From the NCBI GenBank assembly GCA_019237595.1, contig JAFAGU010000185.1:1-22384 (forward strand): a stretch of 22,384 nucleotides of DNA, in the 5' to 3' direction. The position numbers and the translations under genes are program-made. Shown in pieces: positions 17,063 to 22,384 of this stretch. The notes under the pieces were generated by a model. The model was given only the letters and a program-made list of their open reading frames with translations. It was not told the origin of the DNA and did no database searches. How positions within the stretch are numbered: position 1 is the first letter of the stretch; each line of letters opens with the position of its first letter. The DNA is from Betaproteobacteria bacterium (GTDB lineage: Bacteria; Pseudomonadota; Gammaproteobacteria; Burkholderiales; SG8-39).

Positions 17063-18280
17063 GGAAACCGCGGGCATCCCGCAGAGCGTCCAGAGCGTGC
17101 AGAAAGCCGGGTCGCCGGTCGACTCGAGGCCCTTCGGGGCGGAACCTGGCGCGGCGGGGGTGAGAATCGCGTCGTACCGCTCGACGAAGAGTTCTTCGAA
17201 AGACGCGACCACCCGCGGCACCGCTCGCAGCGCCTTCAAGTAATCGATTGCGCGTGCTTCCCGCCCGCGTTCCATGAGCGCGCGCAACTGCGGCGAAAGG
17301 CGCTCGGCGCCCTCGAGCCATTCGCGCTCCAGGTTCGCCGCCATGTCCACCTCCATGATCGTCTTCTGCCAGGCCCAGGCCTCCCGCGCGAAAGGCGAGA
17401 GGTCCACCTCTTCCACGCGATCGCCCAGGGCCTCAACGAGCTCGGCGAAGCCGTTCCTCGTATCCTCGGTCGCGCGGTCCCAGTAAGGCGTCTTGACGAA
17501 ACCCAGCATGGGAGCGATGGGAGGTTCTTCCTCGAGCACCTCGGCAAAACGCAGGCTCGCGCGCGGATGCGTGTCCGGATCGCCCTCGTCATGGCCGGCC
17601 AGTGTCTCGGCGGCGAGCGCGAGGTCCGCAAGAGTGCGGGCGAAGATGCCGACGTGGTCGAGCGCGCGGGAGAGCGTGAGGATGCCGGTGCGCGGGATGA
17701 GTCCATGCGTCGGCTTGAACCCATAAACGCCGCAGAACGCCGCAGGACGGATCACGGAGCCGTTCGTCTGGCTGCCGAGCGCGAGCGGCACCATCTGCGC
17801 CGCGACCGCCGCCGCGGAGCCGCTCGATGAGCCGCCGGGCGTGTGCTCGAGGTTCCATGGATTGCGCGTCTTGCCAGGGGAGTAGTAGGCGCATTCGGTC
17901 GTGACCGTCTTGCCGAAGATGACCGCCCCGGCCGCCCGCAGGCGAGAAACGACGGCCGCATCGCGGTGCGGCGCGCGAGCGCGATGCAGGACGGTCCCGT
18001 TTTCCGTCGGCATGTCGGCGGTGTCGATGATGTCCTTGATGCCGACCGGGATGCCGTCGAGGGCGCCGACGCCCGCGCCGGAGCGGCGGCGCTCGTCGGC
18101 GGCCCGCGCCTGCGCGAGCGCGTGCTCTTCGTCGAGATAGGTCCACGCCTGCACCTGCGGCTCCAGTTGCCGGATGCGCTCGAGGCAGGCGCCGACGAGC
18201 TCTTCGGAAGTCAGCAGGCCGCGCTCGAGACGCAGGAGCGCCTCGGCCGCGGAGAGCCCCGCAAGCGAAACGTCGCTCAT
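16937..18280 (-). CDS. Amidase-signature family hydrolase
   Basis: Cytoplasmic hydrolase of carbon-nitrogen amide bonds with a Ser-cisSer-Lys triad. The 447 aa product has Lys82 in GIPVGIKDIIDTADMP, the Gly/Ser-rich loop GGSSSGSAAA at 149-158 with the cis-Ser near 152, and the likely nucleophile Ser175 in GSQTNGSVIRPAAFCG. The C-terminal GLPIGVQLVGRR is typical of the family. No gatA/gatB partner is nearby and the family is broad, so the substrate is unknown. It is not a tRNA-amidotransferase by context. ATG at 18280 is seven bases after the dctM stop, so it belongs to the TRAP operon and probably acts on the imported solute. Its 3' end overlaps the convergent PAS gene by 126 bases. Confidence 0.93.
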   Translation of the reverse strand: MSDVSLAGLSAAEALLRLERGLLTSEELVGACLERIRQLEPQVQAWTYLDEEHALAQARAADERRRSGAGVGALDGIPVGIKDIIDTADMPTENGTVLHRARAPHRDAAVVSRLRAAGAVIFGKTVTTECAYYSPGKTRNPWNLEHTPGGSSSGSAAAVAAQMVPLALGSQTNGSVIRPAAFCGVYGFKPTHGLIPRTGILTLSRALDHVGIFARTLADLALAAETLAGHDEGDPDTHPRASLRFAEVLEEEPPIAPMLGFVKTPYWDRATEDTRNGFAELVEALGDRVEEVDLSPFAREAWAWQKTIMEVDMAANLEREWLEGAERLSPQLRALMERGREARAIDYLKALRAVPRVVASFEELFVERYDAILTPAAPGSAPKGLESTGDPAFCTLWTLCGMPAVSLPLLQGSDGLPIGVQLVGRRNFDARLLRTARWLVRRLEADA

Positions 18281-18287
18281 ATGGAGC

Positions 18288-20177
18288 TCAGCCGCCGCCG
18301 TAGAGGTAGTTCGGCAGCCAGAGCGTCATCCCTGGCCAGAGGTACATGATCACCATGCAGACGATGACGATCAGCATGTAGGGCATCATGCCGCCGAAGA
18401 TCTGGTTGAGCGTGACGTGCTTCGGCGCCACGCCCTTCAGGTAGAACGCCGACATGGCGACCGGGGGGCTCAGGAACGCGGCCTGGAGGTTCACGAACAC
18501 GAGCGTGCCCCAGAGGATCGGGTCGATGTTGAAGTGCTTGAGCAGCGGCAGGAAGATCGGCACGAAGATGACGATAATCTCCGTCCACTCAAGGGGCCAG
18601 CCGAGCAGGAAGATGATCGCCTGCGAGAGGATCATGAACTGCACCGGCGACATGTTGAGCGAAAGGACCCATTTCTCGACGAGCTGCTGGCCGCCGAGGA
18701 TGGCGAACACCGCTGAGAAGAGCGCCGAACCGACGAAGAGCCAGCAGACCATGGCAGTCGTCTTCGCGGTGAGGAACACCGATTCCTTTACCCGCTCCCA
18801 GTTCAGCGTCCTCGCCTGGAGGGCGAGCAGGAAGGCGCCCGCGGCCCCCACCGCCGCGGACTCCGTCGCCGTCGTGATGCCGAAGAGGATGACGGCGAGC
18901 ACGACGATGGTCAGGATGCCGAGCGGCATGACCGACGAAATGAGCAGCTTGAGGAGCTCGAACTGGTCGGGCCCCATCTTCCAGTAGTACCAGGCGAGCA
19001 GCAGCGCGGAGGCGGCCACGACAATCCAGAAGTACGTATAGAACTCCGCAGGCGGCCCGGCCTCGGCCGGCGCGGCCGGGCCCTGCTTGAGGAGCTCCGG
19101 ATTCCCGACCTCCTGTACGGTGTTCGCGTCCTGCGAGTCCTCGACGGCGCCTTCGCCGCTCCCGAGCTCCTGGAGCTTTTCTTCCTCGGCCGCCGGCGCC
19201 GGCTGGCCGCCGGAAGCCTTCGTCCGGTCGGGGGACGCATCGCGCTGCAGCGTGGCGACCGCCTCGGGGCTCGAGGCCTGCTGGTGGATGACGACGTACC
19301 ACCAGATTCCCCAGAGGCACACCGCGGAAAGCATGAGCGGGAAGAGCGCCGCGGCGAGGTTCTTGACGATCGTCCAGTAGGTCGCCTTCGCCGCCTCGCC
19401 GAAGGGCAGGGCAAGCGCCTCGCCGGGCGCAACCATTGCCGCGAGGAGCGCGACGAGCATGCGCGGCGAATAGGCCTGCGCGACTCCGCGGACCCAGGGC
19501 GTGACCGGGATTCTCACCTCCGACTCCGGAAGCTTCGGGGCGATCTTCGGATCGAGCAGCGCCCAGCCGACGATGTAGATGAGGTAGAGGAAAGCGAGGA
19601 AGAAGCCCGGGAACATCGCCGAGGCATACAGCTTGACCACCGACTGGCCGGCGACAGCGGCGTAGACGATGATCATGACCGAGGGCGGGATAAGGATGCC
19701 CAGCGTCCCGCCGGCGGTGATGACGCCGGAGGCGAGCTTCACGTTGTAGCCCGCCTTGAGCATGGGGTTGAAAGCAATCACGCCCATCAGGACGACCACG
19801 GCGCCGACCAGCCCGCTCGCGATGCCCCAGAAGGTGCAGACGATCAGCGTCGCGACGGCAAGCGAGGCAGGAAAGCGCCGGAACGCGAGCTGGATGCTGT
19901 AGAACATCTTGTCGACGAGCGCGCCCCGCTCCATGACGTAGCCCATGAGCACGAAGAGCGGAATCGAGATGAGCGTGTCGTTGTTCATCGCCCCGTAGGT
20001 GCGCTCGACCATGAGGTCGAACACCTTGTTCTGGAACCACGGGAGCGCCGGGTCGTGAAGCGCGATGAAACCGAAGAACATCCCCAGGCCCATGAGCGTG
20101 AAAGCGGTGGGGAAGCCCATCATGATCACGACCACGATGAGCGCGAGCATCGTGAGGCCGAGCGCGGGATCGCTCAC
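18288..20177 (-). CDS. dctM: TRAP transporter large permease (DctM) with an internal insertion
   Basis: Membrane subunit that drives sodium-coupled import of the solute delivered by DctP. The product is 629 aa against roughly 425-450 for ordinary DctM. Typical segments are seen at both ends: IMMGFPTAFTLMG, NDTLISIPLFVLMGYVMERG, GGTLGILIPPSVMIIVYA, and later FGITTATESAAVGAAGAF and LGWPLEWTEIIVIFVPIFLP. Between about residues 215 and 410 lies an insertion. It has a helix near 276-297, a Pro/Glu/Ala-rich linker (298-378) and a second helix near 379-398. GTG at 20177 overlaps the dctQ stop as GTGA, with AAGG upstream. Large DctM forms are known in the mannitol/chloroaromatic-type TRAP group, so this may be a subfamily trait. 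Confidence 0.93.
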   Translation of the reverse strand: MSDPALGLTMLALIVVVIMMGFPTAFTLMGLGMFFGFIALHDPALPWFQNKVFDLMVERTYGAMNNDTLISIPLFVLMGYVMERGALVDKMFYSIQLAFRRFPASLAVATLIVCTFWGIASGLVGAVVVLMGVIAFNPMLKAGYNVKLASGVITAGGTLGILIPPSVMIIVYAAVAGQSVVKLYASAMFPGFFLAFLYLIYIVGWALLDPKIAPKLPESEVRIPVTPWVRGVAQAYSPRMLVALLAAMVAPGEALALPFGEAAKATYWTIVKNLAAALFPLMLSAVCLWGIWWYVVIHQQASSPEAVATLQRDASPDRTKASGGQPAPAAEEEKLQELGSGEGAVEDSQDANTVQEVGNPELLKQGPAAPAEAGPPAEFYTYFWIVVAASALLLAWYYWKMGPDQFELLKLLISSVMPLGILTIVVLAVILFGITTATESAAVGAAGAFLLALQARTLNWERVKESVFLTAKTTAMVCWLFVGSALFSAVFAILGGQQLVEKWVLSLNMSPVQFMILSQAIIFLLGWPLEWTEIIVIFVPIFLPLLKHFNIDPILWGTLVFVNLQAAFLSPPVAMSAFYLKGVAPKHVTLNQIFGGMMPYMLIVIVCMVIMYLWPGMTLWLPNYLYGGG

Positions 20178-20875
20178 GAGCCTTCCTTGCCCGGATGGCG
20201 CCCGAGCTCCTCGGCCGCCCGCTCGCCGAGCCCGCGCTGGTGGGCCGCCTCGTCGATCTCGTGCGCGCGCTCGATGGCGATCTTGCGCGACTCCTCGTCG
20301 ACGTACGTGCTCTTGGAGAGCTGCTGCTCGATGACGTCGATCTCTTCGGCGTCCTTGAGGCGCTCGGGCCATTCGCCGGTCTTGAGGCACACGACGCAGC
20401 GGATGATCTCGGCAAGGCCCTGCAGCAGCACGAGCGCGCCCGCGACCGGGATGACCGTCTTGAACTGGTAGACCGGCGGGCCGTTCGAGGTCACGTTGGA
20501 GTGCTCGTCGATGCGCCACGAGTACGCGGCATAGTCCCAGCCGGCGTAAAGCAGCGCCGCGATGCCCGGAAGGAAGAAGAGGATGTAGAGCGCGAGGTCC
20601 AGCGTCGCCTGGGTGCGGGGCTTCATCGACCCGTAGAGGAAGTCGCCGCGGACGTGGCCGTCCTGGGCGAGCGTGTAGGCGCCGCAGAGCATGAAGAGCG
20701 TCCCGTACATCATGTTCGTCGCGTCGAAGATCCACGCCGTGGGCGCATTGAGGATGTAGCGCTTGAAGACCTCGATGCACACGGTGAACATGAGCAGCAT
20801 CATCAGCCAGGCCGTCGCCTTGCCGGCCCAGGTGCTGATGCGGTCGATGGTGAAAAGCGCCTGCTGTACGTTCAT
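20174..20875 (-). CDS. dctQ: TRAP transporter small permease (DctQ)
   Basis: Small membrane subunit of the tripartite transporter that pairs with DctM. The 233 aa product has four predicted helices at about 20-40, 50-70, 92-112 and 138-160. The DctQ signatures EVFKRYILN and GAYTLAQDGHVRGDFLYG are present. A charged cytoplasmic tail of about 65 residues (KTGEWPERLKDAEEIDV onward) is longer than in many DctQ proteins. ATG at 20875 precedes the conserved IDRISTWAGKATAWLM; a GGGGAG is upstream at rather long spacing. It is separated from dctP by 94 bases that contain a strong hairpin and overlaps dctM by four bases. Confidence 0.93.
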   Translation of the reverse strand: MNVQQALFTIDRISTWAGKATAWLMMLLMFTVCIEVFKRYILNAPTAWIFDATNMMYGTLFMLCGAYTLAQDGHVRGDFLYGSMKPRTQATLDLALYILFFLPGIAALLYAGWDYAAYSWRIDEHSNVTSNGPPVYQFKTVIPVAGALVLLQGLAEIIRCVVCLKTGEWPERLKDAEEIDVIEQQLSKSTYVDEESRKIAIERAHEIDEAAHQRGLGERAAEELGRHPGKEGS

Positions 20876-20927
20876 TCGAAGCCCGCGCTCCCCGCGCGGC
20901 AAAGCGGCTTACCCCAAGAAAGAGGTC

Positions 20928-20952
20928 GCCGCCCGGCGCATGCCTGGGCGGC
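20928..20952 (-). terminator. Hairpin between dctP and dctQ (partial terminator or mRNA-stabilising stem)
   Basis: GCCGCCCGG at 20928-20936 pairs with CCTGGGCGGC at 20943-20952, giving a nine-pair stem with one G-U and a small loop. In the transcript it follows the dctP stop and precedes dctQ. The downstream sequence is T-containing but not a clean U-tract. Such a stem could raise dctP mRNA over dctQM; this is inferred from structure only. Confidence 0.5.
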
Positions 20953-20969
20953 GTCCTGCCCTTGCCGCG

Positions 20970-22106
20970 TCAGGCCTTCTTCGCGGCTGGCTTCTTGCCG
21001 AAGTAGTGGTTGTAGGCCATGGCGCGGTTCACCACGACGTCCTGCTCCCACTTCACGGCGCGCTCGGCGAACTTCTTCTGCGACTCGATGATCTCCTTCA
21101 CGAACGGCGTCGACATCTTCTTGTCGATCGCCTGGTCGTAGGCCTCGAGCTGCTTCTGCAGCACCGACGAGGGCGTGCGGTAGAAGCGAACCTTGTCCTT
21201 GACCTGGAGCTCGATGTAGTCCTGCGAGTTGCGGTCGATCGCCTTCCACATCATCTGCGCCGAGGCGGCGTCGACGGCGTTCGAGATGATCGCCTTCAGC
21301 TTGGCGGGCAGCGCGTCGAACTTGGTCTTGTTGAAGGTGATCTCGAGCTGCTCCGCGTTCTGGTGGTAGCTCTGCAGCATGCAGACCTTCGAGACGTCGG
21401 CGAAGCCGAGCGCGCGGTCGGAGGAGGTGTTGTTGAACTCCGCCGCGTCGAGCAGGCCGCGGTCCATCGCGGGGACGATCTCGCCCCCGGGGAGCGCGTT
21501 CACGGCGGCGCCCATGGCGGTGAAGACATCGATGGAAATGCCGACCGTGCGGTATTTCAGGCCCTTGAAGTCCTCCCAGCGCTGGATCGGCTTCTTGAAC
21601 CAGCCGAGCGGCTGCGTGTAGAGCGGCGCGTACGGGAACGAGACGATGTTGCCGCCGATGGAGGCGTAGAGCTTTTCGAGGAGCTCCTTGCCGCCGCCCC
21701 ACTTATGCCAGGCGAGCAGCATGTTCGCGTCCATCCCGAACGCCGGACCCGAGCCCCAAAGCGCGAGCGCGTTGCTCTTCCCGTAGGAGTACACGAGCAC
21801 GCCGTGGCCGCCGTCGAGCGTGCCTTTGGAAACGGCCTCCATGAGCCCGAACGCGGGCACCACCGCGCCGGCCGGCAGCACCTCGATGCGCAGGTCGCCG
21901 CCCGTCATGTCGTTCACGATCTTCGCGAAGTCCTGCGCGTATTCGTGGAAGATGTCCTTGGAGGGCCAGGTCGACTGGAAACGGAAGCTGATCGGGCCCT
22001 GCGCCTTGGCGACCATCGGGAACCCGAGCGCCGTGGCGCCGGCAGCGGCGGTCGCGCCGCGCAGGAACTTGCGCCGCGGGGCCAGCGGCTTGGACTGCTC
22101 ACTCAT
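20970..22106 (-). CDS. dctP: TRAP transporter substrate-binding protein (DctP family), Tat signal
   Basis: Periplasmic binding protein that captures the solute for DctQM. The 378 aa product has a twin-arginine leader PRRKFLRGA (Arg11-Arg12) and a likely AKA/QG cleavage after residue 35, so it is probably exported folded. The TRAP fold is recognisable from FRFQSTWPSKDIFHEYAQDF, the hinge segments and GLKYRTVGIS. Arg186 there corresponds to the conserved arginine that binds the ligand carboxylate. The type resembles the keto-acid or chloroaromatic/mannitol group rather than SiaP. ATG at 22106 has GAGGAG at good spacing, which decides the start against the longer frame. First gene of the dctPQM-amidase operon. 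Confidence 0.95.
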   Translation of the reverse strand: MSEQSKPLAPRRKFLRGATAAAGATALGFPMVAKAQGPISFRFQSTWPSKDIFHEYAQDFAKIVNDMTGGDLRIEVLPAGAVVPAFGLMEAVSKGTLDGGHGVLVYSYGKSNALALWGSGPAFGMDANMLLAWHKWGGGKELLEKLYASIGGNIVSFPYAPLYTQPLGWFKKPIQRWEDFKGLKYRTVGISIDVFTAMGAAVNALPGGEIVPAMDRGLLDAAEFNNTSSDRALGFADVSKVCMLQSYHQNAEQLEITFNKTKFDALPAKLKAIISNAVDAASAQMMWKAIDRNSQDYIELQVKDKVRFYRTPSSVLQKQLEAYDQAIDKKMSTPFVKEIIESQKKFAERAVKWEQDVVVNRAMAYNHYFGKKPAAKKA

Positions 22107-22194
22107 GTTTGATCTCCTCGCTTTGGAAGTCGTATTGGTGTGCTGCTGCAGGGTCGTTGGCCGCCCCGCTTCATGGCTGCAAGAGCGCGGCGAT

Positions 22195-22222
22195 TCTATA
22201 CCCCCGCTCCAAGGGGCGGCAA
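22195..22222 (-). promoter_or_regulatory. Sigma-70-like promoter of the dctPQM-amidase operon
   Basis: On the minus strand TTGCCG (22222-22217) and TATAGA (22200-22195) are separated by 16 bases. Transcription would begin near 22188, giving a leader of about 80 bases before dctP. The spacer contains a GC-rich inverted repeat (CCGCTCC / GGGGCGG) that might bind a regulator. Confidence 0.5.
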
Positions 22223-22280
22223 GCCATCTCACCCTGCAAAAGAACGAGCTACGATGACGGAATAAAAAGGAGGCGGGCCC

Positions 22281-22384
22281 TTGGAAGCCGCAGCGTCGAT
22301 CGAAACGGCGAAGCATGTCCTGCTCTCGTGCGGCGTGATTCTCGCCGCCGGCATGCTGAGCGGCCTCGCGTCGCGGCGCCTGTC
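22281..22384 (+). CDS. Membrane protein N-terminus, possibly a cation/proton antiporter (3' partial)
   Basis: An open frame of 34 codons runs to the window edge. TTG at 22281 is supported by a strong AAAAGGAGG eight bases upstream. The product begins with a short polar segment followed by a hydrophobic helix, LLSCGVILAAGMLSGLASRRL. A first helix ending in an Ala/Arg-Arg-Leu turn is common at the start of CPA-type cation/proton antiporters, but 34 residues cannot prove this. It is divergent from dctP, with 174 bases between the starts. Confidence 0.6.
   Translation, partial: MEAAASIETAKHVLLSCGVILAAGMLSGLASRRL

Noticed and set aside
19284..20471. Long Asp/Glu/His/Arg-rich plus-strand frame opposite dctM and dctQ
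   Set aside because: Composition is typical of antisense reading of GC-rich membrane-protein codons; no start signal and no family resemblance.
20178..20780. N-terminal extension of dctM into dctQ
   Set aside because: The extension is dctQ read in another frame; the GTGA overlap and AAGG at 20177 give the natural start.

Overview
The window looks like a piece of a GC-rich betaproteobacterial chromosome. This is inferred from protein character (TpsA/TpsB, PII, YraN, RhlE, class II PyrC and a DctPQM transporter) and from synteny, not from a database search. It reads as ordinary chromosome: I see no insertion sequence, phage module, integrase, CRISPR array or tRNA. I found no clearly undescribed system. 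The most unusual points concern gene starts and overlaps.

Left part (1-4049, minus strand): a two-partner secretion pair. tpsB, the outer-membrane POTRA/beta-barrel transporter, lies upstream of tpsA, a filamentous-haemagglutinin-like exoprotein whose 3' end leaves the window. Both seem to start with TTG. Next come trxB and an Smr-domain gene (plus), glnB (minus, convergent to Smr), and a FemAB-like acyltransferase and an SDR oxidoreductase (plus).

Centre (7851-12303, minus strand): a seven-gene run, yraN, a secreted HIRAN protein, gmhA, a BON lipoprotein (DolP-like), hldE C-domain type (rfaE2), a conserved unknown gene and the DEAD-box helicase rhlE. With the divergent rsmI it resembles the E. 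coli yraL-N-O-P envelope cluster without lpoA, and it carries two ADP-heptose (LPS core) genes. rfaE2 and rhlE have no ATG, GTG or TTG upstream of their conserved N-terminal sequence.

Right-centre (12350-17062, plus strand): rsmI, pyrC, a DUF3025 gene, the RNase P RNA gene rnpB, an HD-domain phosphohydrolase and a PAS-domain protein. The DUF3025 reading frame runs about 70 bases into rnpB. The PAS gene overlaps the convergent amidase gene by 126 bases.

Right end (16937-22106, minus strand): a TRAP transporter operon, dctP-dctQ-dctM, followed 7 bases later by an amidase-signature hydrolase. This suggests uptake and hydrolysis of an amide-bearing carboxylate. DctM carries a large insertion of two membrane helices around a charged linker. 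A divergent membrane-protein gene, possibly a cation/proton antiporter, starts at 22281 and leaves the window.
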